In this document: positions 23,813-32,237 of the stretch, piece by piece
Numbering within the stretch: position 1 is the first letter of the stretch
How the letters are laid out: the number at the start of each line of letters is the position of its first letter
Assembly: GCF_937873925.1 (NCBI RefSeq)
Contig: NZ_CALNAT010000237.1
Coordinates: forward strand, 1 to 32,363
Source of the DNA: an uncultured Proteiniphilum sp.
GTDB lineage: Bacteria; Bacteroidota; Bacteroidia; Bacteroidales; Dysgonomonadaceae
Reading direction: 5' to 3'
Length of the DNA: 32,363 bases
Made by a program: the position numbers and the translations under genes
Notes under the pieces: model-generated
What the model saw: the letters and a program-made list of their open reading frames with translations, nothing else
The model's database searches: none
Told to the model about the DNA's origin: nothing

Positions 23813-25041
23813 CTCTTTTTCAATACACTATTGACCACCCGGATAGAAGAAATCAGTTTGTTAGTCGAGGTAAACACATCTACATTCCACACATGTGAAG
23901 AACGTCCTTTATGAATGATCGTGCCGATGGCCCGTACCGTATCCCCTTCGTGTGCGGAAGATATGTGGTTACCGCTGATCTGCATACCCGCGGCGATCTC
24001 GTCCGGTTCGCAGATGATCATTGATCCCATTCCGGCCACCGTTTCGGCCAACGCTAATGTAGCGCCGCCATGCAATATCCCGAAAGGTTGTCGTGTCCGT
24101 TCGTCTACGGGCATCACGGCCTCAATCCGGCCTGACGAAGCGTAGGTGTATTGAATTCCCAGATTGCCCATCAGCGTATTACGGTTGCCGGCATTCAATT
24201 GGTCCGGCGAAATATCTGCCGGACGAACTTCGGCAATGATAAATTTCTGGATGGCAGTAGCTACCCCGTCATTATCATTACTTTCGGTAATATAGTCGGC
24301 GCAGGCTTTGATCGAATCCTGCGCATTTCCCATGGCGATTCCAAAGCCCGCGAGTTGGAGCATGGAGAAATCCCTTCTGCCGTCACCTATTGCCATTACT
24401 TCTTTCGCACTGAGTCCGAGCTTTTCCATCAGCACGCCCAACGTATTTCCTTTGTCCACAAACTCCGGCACTACTTCAAGGAAGAACGATTCCGACCGAT
24501 ATACATCCAGCACGCCGGCCAAACGTTTTCTCCACTGATCTTTCAAAACCAGCAGAGAGGTTTCGTTATCACTGACCAAAACACACTTACAGGGGGAGAA
24601 ATCCACGGCAGCGGAAAGGTTCTCTACCGCCACGATTTCCATGCCGTTGAGTGCTGCTTCGTCCCGGATATGTTTGTTTTCCGGTTCAGTGGTGATAATT
24701 TGATTTTGATGATAGGTAAAAATGCCGAATCCGCTCTTCTGTGCTTTTCTTTCCAGATAAGGGAACATTGCGGGGTCTATCCTCTTTTCGAACAGAACCT
24801 CTTCATTCTCCACATCAATGATCTGTGCTCCGTTATACGGAAGAATGTAGCCCCCCCATTTCTTCATCTCCAATTTTTCAACCAGAGGGCGCAGGCCATG
24901 AGGAGACCGCCCCGAAGCCAATACAATGCGTATGCCCGCATGTTGTATTTTCAGGAGCGTAGTTAAAGTCTGTACGGATAATTCTTTTTTGCTGTTCACC
25001 AATGTGCCGTCCACATCAAGAACCAATAATTTATATTGCAT
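23809..25041 (-). CDS. Fusion: Cof-type HAD phosphatase + MenI-like DHNA-CoA thioesterase
   Basis: 410 aa, two domains. Residues 1 to about 268 are a Cof-type HAD hydrolase: LVLDVDGTLVNS (Asp9 and Asp11), VLASGRSPHGL (motif II), EFVDKGNTL with the motif III Lys, and MAIGDGRRDFSML (motif IV, with Arg where Asn is usual before the last Asp). Residues about 273-410 are a hotdog thioesterase very like E. coli MenI/YdiI: MPVDERTRQPFGILHGGATL, then ALAETVAG, with the catalytic-type Glu at about residue 333. MenI hydrolyses DHNA-CoA to DHNA, which fits the gene's place directly before menF. What the HAD domain acts on is unknown; it may be a general sugar- or nucleotide-phosphate phosphatase. No frameshift or linker break is seen, so the fusion looks real. 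Confidence 0.85.
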   Translation of the reverse strand: MQYKLLVLDVDGTLVNSKKELSVQTLTTLLKIQHAGIRIVLASGRSPHGLRPLVEKLEMKKWGGYILPYNGAQIIDVENEEVLFEKRIDPAMFPYLERKAQKSGFGIFTYHQNQIITTEPENKHIRDEAALNGMEIVAVENLSAAVDFSPCKCVLVSDNETSLLVLKDQWRKRLAGVLDVYRSESFFLEVVPEFVDKGNTLGVLMEKLGLSAKEVMAIGDGRRDFSMLQLAGFGIAMGNAQDSIKACADYITESNDNDGVATAIQKFIIAEVRPADISPDQLNAGNRNTLMGNLGIQYTYASSGRIEAVMPVDERTRQPFGILHGGATLALAETVAGMGSMIICEPDEIAAGMQISGNHISSAHEGDTVRAIGTIIHKGRSSHVWNVDVFTSTNKLISSIRVVNSVLKKR

Positions 25042-25233
25042 ACAATTTATTTTAGTAAACTAAAAACTAAAAATTCCAATTTCAAATCCACTCATTGACA
25101 CATTCATCCTCGTTTTCCCACCTTATCACATTTAACTTCGTTCCGTTGAACGTTGTTTGTCATAGTAGCCAATTAATTTCATTGGCACAATTAACCAATC
25201 AACACATCGACACACCGTTAAATCAACAAATCA
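25042..25233. other. Intergenic region with competing ATTGG/CCAAT inverted repeats
   Basis: About 190 bases between the SDR gene and the menI fusion, low in GC. CCAAT (25169-25173), ATTGG (25181-25185) and CCAAT (25194-25199 region) could form two mutually exclusive short hairpins. TTGGCACA here recurs at 30650-30680 on the opposite strand. No gene or clear promoter box is visible. Confidence 0.3.
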
Positions 25234-26247
25234 TCATAGCCATCCCTCATTTTGATACCACTCCACAGTTTTTTTTACCCCCTCTTTCAGCCTGTATTCC
25301 GGTTGAAAACCGATATCCTCTTTCAATGGTGCGATTTCGCACGCCCAGTTACGCTGTTTCATGATGCGGTACTTGTCACTATTGAAGGTGGTGGCCTTGC
25401 CGGAGAGCGCCGCCGCTTTTTCACTGAGGAACGCTGCCTGCCTTACCAGAAAGAGCGGGATTTTTAACCGTACTGTATTTTTTTTATACAGCGCGTCCCG
25501 TACAATGGCGTTGAATTCGCTGTCGGTATAAAGATCTCCGTCGGCAACGAAATATTCTTTTCTGCGGATTCCCTTTTGGGTAAGGGAGAAGATAACATTT
25601 ACCAGGTCTTCGATATAAATAAACGAGAGAAGTTGTTTTTTAAAGCCTGCTCCCACATCCAATCCGTTTTTTACCGCTCTCATCAGGATAAGGTAGTCCC
25701 TGTCGCGGGGGCCGTAAACACCGGTGGGGCGAAGGATCAGGTAGGGGAAGCCGGTGATACCCTTCAGCCAATTTTCCGCTTTCAGTTTGCTCTTCCCGTA
25801 GGCCGTGTTCGGACTGGGCGTCTTATCGGCACACATAGGAGTATATCCAATTTCATCACCCGGCCCCATAGCGCCGAGTGAACTCATGAACACGAACGAA
25901 TCGGGAACGGTATCGGTCTCTATAAGCGCTTCCACGAAATTCCTGGTCTGTTCGTAATTTACTTTGTCAAAATCCGATTTATGGAGCGCTTTCGTCAGTC
26001 CCGCAATATGGACGATATCATCGAAACGGCCATATTCATCCGCAAAATCCCGCAACTGCTTCTTCAGCTTTCGCTTATCGGTATACTGCAGGTCGATAAA
26101 ACCAATGCGTCCGTCCTGCAGGTACCGCCGGCTACTGCTCTGACGGATTCCGGCCCAGGTTTCATACCCCCGTTTCAGCGCTCCGTCCACTGTCGTACTC
26201 CCTATAAATCCGCTGGCACCGGTGATGAGGATCTTTCTCTTTTGCAT
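25234..26247 (-). CDS. NAD(P)-dependent epimerase/dehydratase (extended SDR)
   Basis: 337 aa from ATG 26247 (MQKRKILITGASGFIG). The longer reading from 26271 would start within or upstream of the -7 box at 26269-26276 and is rejected. The nucleotide motif is ILITGASGFIGSTT; the active-site YxxxK is AYGKSKLKAENW; LRPTGVYGPRDRDY and FIYIEDLV are standard extended-SDR substrate blocks. It probably acts on a nucleotide sugar or similar compound, but the substrate cannot be told. It is not a recognisable HldD. It may be an unlinked neighbour of the men genes. Confidence 0.87.
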   Translation of the reverse strand: MQKRKILITGASGFIGSTTVDGALKRGYETWAGIRQSSSRRYLQDGRIGFIDLQYTDKRKLKKQLRDFADEYGRFDDIVHIAGLTKALHKSDFDKVNYEQTRNFVEALIETDTVPDSFVFMSSLGAMGPGDEIGYTPMCADKTPSPNTAYGKSKLKAENWLKGITGFPYLILRPTGVYGPRDRDYLILMRAVKNGLDVGAGFKKQLLSFIYIEDLVNVIFSLTQKGIRRKEYFVADGDLYTDSEFNAIVRDALYKKNTVRLKIPLFLVRQAAFLSEKAAALSGKATTFNSDKYRIMKQRNWACEIAPLKEDIGFQPEYRLKEGVKKTVEWYQNEGWL

Positions 26248-26268
26248 ACTCTTTCCCTTATCTTTACA

Positions 26269-26276
26269 CAAAAATA
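26269..26276 (-). promoter_or_regulatory. -7 promoter box for the SDR gene
   Basis: Minus-strand TATTTTTG matches TAnnTTTG and would give a leader of roughly 15 bases to ATG 26247. Confidence 0.45.
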
Positions 26277-26498
26277 GCGATAACTTCAGGATTTGAAAAT
26301 TAAGTTCCCTAAAAAATGAAATGGCATTGAAAATACCGGGTGGAGAAATAGTCTATTTTTAATGAAATATTTTATTACTTTGTATTTAACTAAAATGCGT
26401 TTGAATTGTTTAAGTAAAAACCGATGTAAATAAATTATGAGTAAAAAAGAAACATCTATACCTTCCGTAAACAAAAAAAAAAGGAACTTATCCCTTTA

Positions 26499-28577
26499 GT
26501 GACCAATTTTCTTACACAGAACAAAGACAAACAATTTAATTATAAACAAATAGCGGCTGCGCTGAATATCCGCGGGGAAGAGGGGCGGCGTGTGCTGGTG
26601 AATACACTCGATAAATTACGGGATGAAGATGTACTGCTGGAAACATCCCGCGGCAGATACCGTATCAATAACCGGGGATTAATGCTGGAAGGGCGTTTTG
26701 AACGGAGGAGCAACGGTAAGAACTTTTTTGTGCCGGACGATGACGGAAACATCATTTATATACCCGAACGCAACAGCAAGCATGCCATGAACGGCGACAG
26801 AGTGCGGGTGCAGCTGCTGGCAAAAAGGAAGCGGGCGGATACCGAGGGGGCGGTCGTAGAGATACTGGAGCGCACCCAGAGCCGTTTTGTGGGAATCATA
26901 GAAGTGCAGAAACACTTTGCATTTTTAGTGATGGACAGTAAGTTCCTGTCGAACGACATTTTTATCCCGAAAGAGGATCTCAACGGTGCGAAAAATGGTG
27001 ATAAAGTGCTCGTGGAGATCACGGAATGGCCTGAAAAAGCCAATAATCCGGTGGGAAAGGTGATGGATGTGCTGGGTAAACCGGGACAGAACGATACCGA
27101 AATGCATGCCATATTGGCGCAATACGACCTGCCTTACAGCTATCCCGAGAAGGTGGAGAAATTTGCCGAACTGGTACCTGAGGAGATTGACGGGGAAGAG
27201 ATTGTCAAACGGGAAGACTTTCGCGAAGTGTTTACCATCACCATTGACCCGAAAGACGCCAAAGATTTTGACGATGCTCTCTCCCTTCGCCAGATCTCGT
27301 CCAACCAATGGGAGGTGGGAGTGCATATTGCCGATGTGACCCACTATGTGAAACTGGGCGACCTGATCGACCGGGAGGCGGAAAAGCGGGCGACCTCGAT
27401 CTATCTGGTCGACAGGACGATCCCTATGCTGCCGGAACGGTTAAGCAACGGGATCTGCTCATTACGCCCCAACGAAGAAAAATTGTGTTTTTCGGTTATC
27501 TTCAATCTGAATGATAAGGCGGAGATACAAAAATCACGTATCGTACGGACTGTGATCAAGTCGGATAGCCGGCTTACCTACGAAGATGCGCAGGCAATCA
27601 TTGAAACCGGCAAGGGTGATTTCTCCACCGAGATCCTTCAACTGCATCATCTTGCCCGACAGCTACGAGAGAGGCGGTTTGCCAGCGGTGCCATCAATTT
27701 TGAACGCTACGAAGTGAAATTCAATCTCGACGAAAAAGGAAAACCGCTGGGAGTATATTTTAAGGAATCGAAGGAAGCCAATCACCTTATTGAGGAGTTT
27801 ATGCTGCTGGCCAATAAGAATGTCGCCGAGTTCGTCGGAATGGTTCCCAAAGGAAAGAAACCCAAAACTTTTGTATATCGCGTGCACGACGTGCCCGATC
27901 CGGAGAAGCTGGACACTTTCAACACATTTATCCTTCGATTCGGCCATAAGATAAAACCCGACGGCTCGAAAGTGGAGGTGGCGAAAAGTATCAATTCCCT
28001 GTTGGATAAAGTGCAGGGCCGTCCCGAAGAAAACCTGATAGAGACCATCGCGATCCGTACGATGTCCAAAGCGGTTTATTCCACCAAGAATGTAGGGCAT
28101 TACGGTTTGGCATTTGATTATTATACCCATTTTACCTCGCCGATCCGCAGGTATCCCGATATGCTGGTACATCGTTTGCTGGAGCATTATCTGGAAGGAG
28201 GGAAAAGCATTGATCAGGGTTCGCTGGAAGAAGAGTGTAAGCACTGTTCACAGATGGAGCAGGTGGCTTCCAACGCGGAGCGGGATTCCATCAAATACAA
28301 GCAGGTGGAATTTATGGCCGATAAGATCGGAAAAGTATACGACGGCGTCGTCTCCGGGGTGACGGAATGGGGTATTTATGTAGAGATCAATGAGAACAAA
28401 TGTGAAGGTATGATCCCCATCCGCGAATTGGATGACGATTTCTATGAACTGGATGAAAAGAATTTCCGGTTAGTCGGCCGGCGTACCAGGCGGGAATATC
28501 GTCTTGGCCAACCGGTTTCCATCCAGGTGGCAAGGGCCAATCTTGACAGGAAACAGCTCGATTTTACGCTCGCCTGA
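26499..28577 (+). CDS. rnr: Ribonuclease R (N-terminus displaced by an A10 frameshift)
   Basis: 692 aa from GTG 26499. RNase R degrades structured RNA 3' to 5'. The order is an N-terminal helix-turn-helix region (NFLTQNKDKQFNYKQIAAAL), cold-shock domains (FFVPDDDGNIIYIPERNS, GDRVRVQLL), the RNB domain with the catalytic DPKDAKDFDDALSL, EFMLLANKNVAEF and HFTSPIRRYPDMLVHRLLEH, and a C-terminal S1 domain (GVVSGVTEWGIYVEINENKC). The likely natural start is ATG 26437: MSKKETSIPSVNKKK lies in another frame, separated by an A10 run at 26473-26482. One extra A would give a continuous 713-aa protein of normal length. As written, the upstream frame stops at TAG 26497-26499, overlapping the GTG by one base. 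queG and ruvB follow. Confidence 0.92.
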   Translation: MTNFLTQNKDKQFNYKQIAAALNIRGEEGRRVLVNTLDKLRDEDVLLETSRGRYRINNRGLMLEGRFERRSNGKNFFVPDDDGNIIYIPERNSKHAMNGDRVRVQLLAKRKRADTEGAVVEILERTQSRFVGIIEVQKHFAFLVMDSKFLSNDIFIPKEDLNGAKNGDKVLVEITEWPEKANNPVGKVMDVLGKPGQNDTEMHAILAQYDLPYSYPEKVEKFAELVPEEIDGEEIVKREDFREVFTITIDPKDAKDFDDALSLRQISSNQWEVGVHIADVTHYVKLGDLIDREAEKRATSIYLVDRTIPMLPERLSNGICSLRPNEEKLCFSVIFNLNDKAEIQKSRIVRTVIKSDSRLTYEDAQAIIETGKGDFSTEILQLHHLARQLRERRFASGAINFERYEVKFNLDEKGKPLGVYFKESKEANHLIEEFMLLANKNVAEFVGMVPKGKKPKTFVYRVHDVPDPEKLDTFNTFILRFGHKIKPDGSKVEVAKSINSLLDKVQGRPEENLIETIAIRTMSKAVYSTKNVGHYGLAFDYYTHFTSPIRRYPDMLVHRLLEHYLEGGKSIDQGSLEEECKHCSQMEQVASNAERDSIKYKQVEFMADKIGKVYDGVVSGVTEWGIYVEINENKCEGMIPIRELDDDFYELDEKNFRLVGRRTRREYRLGQPVSIQVARANLDRKQLDFTLA

Positions 28578-28638
28578 GTTTTGGCTTCCTGCGGACACCT
28601 GCTATAGGAGCGGTGAGCGGCCGGCTTGCTGAGAGAAT

Positions 28639-28661
28639 CCCGGCCTGCGACGCCTGCCGGG
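28639..28661 (+). repeat. GC-rich inverted repeat between rnr and queG
   Basis: CCCGGC (28639-28644) and GCCGGG (28656-28661), extendable by one T-A pair, around an 11-base loop. It lies in a 106-base gap that is richer in GC than the other gaps. No T-run follows, so it is not a standard terminator; it may be a small REP-like hairpin. Confidence 0.35.
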
Positions 28662-28683
28662 AGAATAATGGTAGCCCGTTTTT

Positions 28684-29604
28684 ATGACATTTTCCGAAGA
28701 GATCAAACAATATGCGTTGTCGCTTGGCTTCGATGCCTGCGGTATCTGCCGCGCTACCGATAGCGGGGAGGAGGAGCGTTATATGCAGTGGCTTTCGAAG
28801 AATGGGCATGCGGGTATGGAGTATATGGCCCGTAATATTGATAAAAGGCTCGATCCCCGGTTACTTGTGGAAGGAGCCCTATCTGTTATTTCCGTCGCAT
28901 TGAATTACTATCCCCCTGCGAGACTGCCCGAGGAAGGGCCGCAGTTTGCCTATTACGCTTATGGGAGAGACTATCACGAGCTAGTACGCGGAAAACTGAG
29001 TCAATTGTTTGAATTTATAAAATCTCGCCACCCCGGGGTCACGGGGCGGTATTTTTCCGATTCGGCCCCGGTATTGGAACGTTTCTGGGCGGCACAGGCA
29101 GGATTGGGATTTATCGGGAAAAATACACTGCTGATCATTCCGGGTAAAGGTTCCTATTTCTTTCTCGGTGAACTCGTCATTGATATGGAGCTGGATTACG
29201 ACTTCCCCGTCTCCCAAAATTGCGGGAAGTGCCGCCGCTGTCTGGATGCCTGCCCTACAGGCGCCATAGAGAGGCCTCATTATCTCAATGCGAATAAATG
29301 TATTTCGTATCAAACCATCGAAAACAAGGGCGACATCTCAGCCGATGTAATTCCTCTGTTAAGTAATAATGTATATGGTTGTGATATTTGCCAGAAAGTG
29401 TGTCCCTGGAACAGGTACGCCAGGCCGCATAGTACTCCGGAACTGATGCCCTCGGAAGAGTTTTTATCGCTCGACCTGGAAAAACTGATCGGGATGGATG
29501 AAGAGGATTACCGGCGAGTATTCCACAAATCAGCGGTGAAAAGGGCTAAATTCTCCGGATTGAAACGGAATGTGGCTGCAATTTCCAAAACTCCCGATAA
29601 ATAG
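28684..29604 (+). CDS. queG: Epoxyqueuosine reductase
   Basis: 306 aa, usual for short QueG. It reduces epoxyqueuosine to queuosine in tRNA using cobalamin and two [4Fe-4S] clusters. Visible: the N-terminal SLGFDACGICRAT, the ALNYYPP and YAYGRDYHE blocks, SDSAPVLERFWAAQAGLGFI with the active-site Asp, IGKNTLLI, and the cluster ligands CGKCRRCLDACPTGA and CDICQKVCPWN. It lies 106 bases after rnr and 18 before ruvB; all three run together. Confidence 0.95.
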   Translation: MTFSEEIKQYALSLGFDACGICRATDSGEEERYMQWLSKNGHAGMEYMARNIDKRLDPRLLVEGALSVISVALNYYPPARLPEEGPQFAYYAYGRDYHELVRGKLSQLFEFIKSRHPGVTGRYFSDSAPVLERFWAAQAGLGFIGKNTLLIIPGKGSYFFLGELVIDMELDYDFPVSQNCGKCRRCLDACPTGAIERPHYLNANKCISYQTIENKGDISADVIPLLSNNVYGCDICQKVCPWNRYARPHSTPELMPSEEFLSLDLEKLIGMDEEDYRRVFHKSAVKRAKFSGLKRNVAAISKTPDK

Positions 29605-29622
29605 CTATTTTTGTATCGATAA

Positions 29623-30651
29623 ATGATGGAAAATACTTTCGATATACATAGTAATCGCAATTTCAGGGAGACCGAACGTGAATTTGAGAACAGCTTGCGT
29701 CCACTGACCTTCGGCGATTTCAGAGGGCAGGGTAAGATCGTGGAAAACCTGAAGATCTTTGTGAGCGCGGCACGCTTGCGTGGCGAGTCGCTTGATCATG
29801 TATTGTTGCACGGCCCCCCCGGCCTGGGCAAGACAACCCTTTCGAATATCATTGCCAACGAGCTGGGTGTGGGATTCAGGGTCACTTCGGGTCCCGTACT
29901 CGACAAGCCGGGCGACCTGGCGGGTGTACTTACTTCCCTGGAACAGAATGATGTTCTTTTTATAGATGAAATACACCGGCTCTCTCCCGTAGTGGAAGAG
30001 TACCTTTACAGCGCTATGGAGGATTACCGGATCGATATCCTTATCGATAAAGGACCCAGCGCACGATCTATCCAGATAGACCTGAACCCTTTCACGCTGG
30101 TAGGGGCCACCACCCGGAGCGGCTTACTGACCAGCCCGCTGCGGGCACGTTTCGGTATCAATATGCACCTTGAGTATTACGATCTGGAAACCCTTACAGG
30201 GATTGTCCTGCGGTCGGCCGATCTGTTGCAGGTTGCCTGCGACGGTCAGGCAGCCCTGGAAATCGCTTCCCGGAGCAGAGGAACGCCGCGTGTGGCCAAT
30301 GCCTTATTACGACGGGTGCGGGACTTTGCCCAGATAAAAGGGAATGGGAAAATAGACAGGCATATATCGTCTTATGCACTGGAGGCGCTCAATATCGACA
30401 GATACGGTCTGGATGAAGTAGACAATAAAATCTTACTTACCATCATCGATAAGTTTAAAGGGGGACCGGTAGGTATTACTACCATCGCCACGGCTGTGGG
30501 AGACGATGCAGGCACTATTGAAGAGGTGTATGAGCCGTTCCTGATCAAAGAAGGATTTATCAAGCGCACCCCGCGGGGCAGAGAAGCGACCGACCTGGCA
30601 TACAGGCATCTGGGACGAAAAAGAGGCGAAGAACAGGGGTTGCTTTTTTAA
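29623..30651 (+). CDS. ruvB: Holliday junction branch migration ATPase
   Basis: 342 aa, standard length. AAA+ motifs: LHGPPGLGKTTLSNIIA (Walker A), VLFIDEIHRLSPVVEEYLY (Walker B), LVGATTRSGLL (sensor 1 region), PLRARFG (arginine-finger region). The C-terminal winged helix is GTIEEVYEPFLIKEGFI, then KRTPRGREATDLAYRHLG. RuvB is the motor of the RuvAB complex in recombinational repair; ruvA is not in this window. Two adjacent ATGs (29623, 29626) are possible starts. Confidence 0.97.
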   Translation: MMENTFDIHSNRNFRETEREFENSLRPLTFGDFRGQGKIVENLKIFVSAARLRGESLDHVLLHGPPGLGKTTLSNIIANELGVGFRVTSGPVLDKPGDLAGVLTSLEQNDVLFIDEIHRLSPVVEEYLYSAMEDYRIDILIDKGPSARSIQIDLNPFTLVGATTRSGLLTSPLRARFGINMHLEYYDLETLTGIVLRSADLLQVACDGQAALEIASRSRGTPRVANALLRRVRDFAQIKGNGKIDRHISSYALEALNIDRYGLDEVDNKILLTIIDKFKGGPVGITTIATAVGDDAGTIEEVYEPFLIKEGFIKRTPRGREATDLAYRHLGRKRGEEQGLLF

Positions 30652-30678
30652 TGTGCCAATAGGTGCGAATGTGCCAAT
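30650..30678 (+). repeat. Short direct repeat AATGTGCCAAT, 18-base period
   Basis: AATGTGCCAAT occurs at 30650-30660 and again at 30668-30678, between the convergent ruvB and DUF4270 genes. The same TTGGCACA core appears at 25182-25189. Confidence 0.5.
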
Positions 30679-30718
30679 GACAAGCGGCTTGCAGTGCGAC
30701 TCAACAATACAGCCGGTT

Positions 30719-32092
30719 TTAGAAATTACTGAAGATCATATCCAGTTTTAGATTCCCTTCGCGTTTATCGAGTTTGGCTGCCGCCGGCCACGTCCGGTTG
30801 TAAATTGAGATTGGAGTAGTCGTCGTATTTCCGTATGTATCGGTCGCGAAAGTGACATCCACAGGAATCAGATAATAAACCAGATCGAAAGGTTCTTCCT
30901 TTTTCGCCTCATTGTAGTGGTTCGCCATCGTCGAGAGGTTGTTGAAATTGTAAGAGTAGGTGGAAGCGTCAAATCTGGCGGACAGGAAACTGGTTACATT
31001 ATCGATGAGTTTTCTGTTTTCAAAAAATCCGTTCAGAGAATCTTTGTTTACCAGCAACAGATAGGTGGGAGGGCTCAGCTTCACCATTGTCTCTTCATCG
31101 GCGTCGGGGATGGCATATACGGTAAAGTTTGCCAGGTTCAAAGCCTGTGATTTCAGTTTGTCGTTCATCTGTGAGAAGGGAAAAGTGACCTCAGTAATCA
31201 CCCCTGCAGGGCTTTTTACATATGTATACTCGGAGTTTGGTTCCAGTAACTGATCGTTTTTATTTTGAATATGATTGATCTGGGTCACTTCCGGCGTAAT
31301 GTTCAGACGCATGGCAGAGGTACGGATAGTATCCTTTCCTGCGGATGATCCGTCTTCGTCATTATATTTATAATGCACGAGGAGCGAAGTAAGGCTTACA
31401 CTGAGAATAGTACTTTTTCCGAAATCTGTAGTGAAATACAATCCCGGGAAAAACTTTCTGAAATTATCCGCATCCGTCAACTGTCCGTGTCCTGCTTTTT
31501 TGTACTCGGTAAGAAATTTTTCGCCGAGAGCATTGGGAAGTTTCACATTGATCTCATATACTGTGACAGAACTTCCCGAAGTGGTTGTTTCCGTTCTGTA
31601 GGTGGAATTCTTGCCGGTGAATGTCTGTGTGCCTAAAGGTGCCGACATGTCGGCGTACTCCGTGGGATCGACATTGGAATAAACACTTATCCCTTTCAGT
31701 GATTTTGTCACCTCATATACCGATAACCCCATAGGGGAGAGTGAATCTCCCATCATGGTGGTGTAAGCAAGCTGTACTCTTACCGAGTCGATGGAAGCGT
31801 CCTCTTCGAAGCCTGTACCTTCAGCGAAGTAGAATTCGCCGATATATCCGGACTTGATAGTGCCGAAAATAGGGTCAGTATATTCACCTAATACCGGATA
31901 TTGTGTTTTGGAAAATATGGAATCCACCCGAATGGTGTTTGCCTGCAACTCCAACGTGTCGATCTCCACCTTTAGGCGGTCTTGGCCGGGTTGAATAGTG
32001 AATCCTACCTGGTCGAGTGTGTCGTTGCACGAGACGGTGAGCAGAGCGATAAAGGCGATAACAAATACTCTGTATAGGGATTTGAATTTCAT
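30719..32092 (-). CDS. DUF4270 family lipoprotein
   Basis: 457 aa from ATG 32092 (MKFKSLYRVFVIAFIALLTV). The longer reading from 32266 has an unconserved basic and hydrophobic extension that covers the upstream gap and glycogen synthase end, so it is rejected. The signal peptide ends in the lipobox TVSC, giving a lipid-anchored Cys at about residue 22. Blocks such as DRLKVEIDTLELQANTI, RVDSIFSKTQYPVLGEYTDP and FGTIKSGYIGEFYF are typical of DUF4270 proteins, found near glycogen synthase in Bacteroidetes. The function is unknown. It converges on ruvB, with the repeat described at 30650 between the stops. Confidence 0.87.
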   Translation of the reverse strand: MKFKSLYRVFVIAFIALLTVSCNDTLDQVGFTIQPGQDRLKVEIDTLELQANTIRVDSIFSKTQYPVLGEYTDPIFGTIKSGYIGEFYFAEGTGFEEDASIDSVRVQLAYTTMMGDSLSPMGLSVYEVTKSLKGISVYSNVDPTEYADMSAPLGTQTFTGKNSTYRTETTTSGSSVTVYEINVKLPNALGEKFLTEYKKAGHGQLTDADNFRKFFPGLYFTTDFGKSTILSVSLTSLLVHYKYNDEDGSSAGKDTIRTSAMRLNITPEVTQINHIQNKNDQLLEPNSEYTYVKSPAGVITEVTFPFSQMNDKLKSQALNLANFTVYAIPDADEETMVKLSPPTYLLLVNKDSLNGFFENRKLIDNVTSFLSARFDASTYSYNFNNLSTMANHYNEAKKEEPFDLVYYLIPVDVTFATDTYGNTTTTPISIYNRTWPAAAKLDKREGNLKLDMIFSNF

Positions 32093-32237
32093 TCGTTTTA
32101 TCAGTTTGTTTTCAATGACGCAAATATCTGAAAAAAATGTGGCAAATAAAAACCGGCGAAAAGCTTTCTCTTTATTTTTAAAGATATTTGTGTATAGGCT
32201 CGTTAAAAAAATAAATTCATTAAGGATTTTAACCGGA

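Noticed and set aside
24151..24966. 271-codon plus-strand open frame opposite the menI fusion
   Set aside because: It lies wholly antisense to a well-supported gene, shows no family motif, and its composition follows from the codon pattern of the opposite strand.
25234..26247. SDR gene as hldD (ADP-heptose epimerase)
   Set aside because: It is a generic extended SDR and lies far from the hep genes; I see no HldD-specific features.
27663..28244. 193-codon minus-strand open frame inside rnr
   Set aside because: Antisense to the RNB domain of RNase R and without recognisable features.
32093..32237. N-terminal extension of the DUF4270 protein to 32266
   Set aside because: The extension removes the signal peptide from the N-terminus and overlaps the upstream gene's end; the lipobox start at 32092 fits the family.
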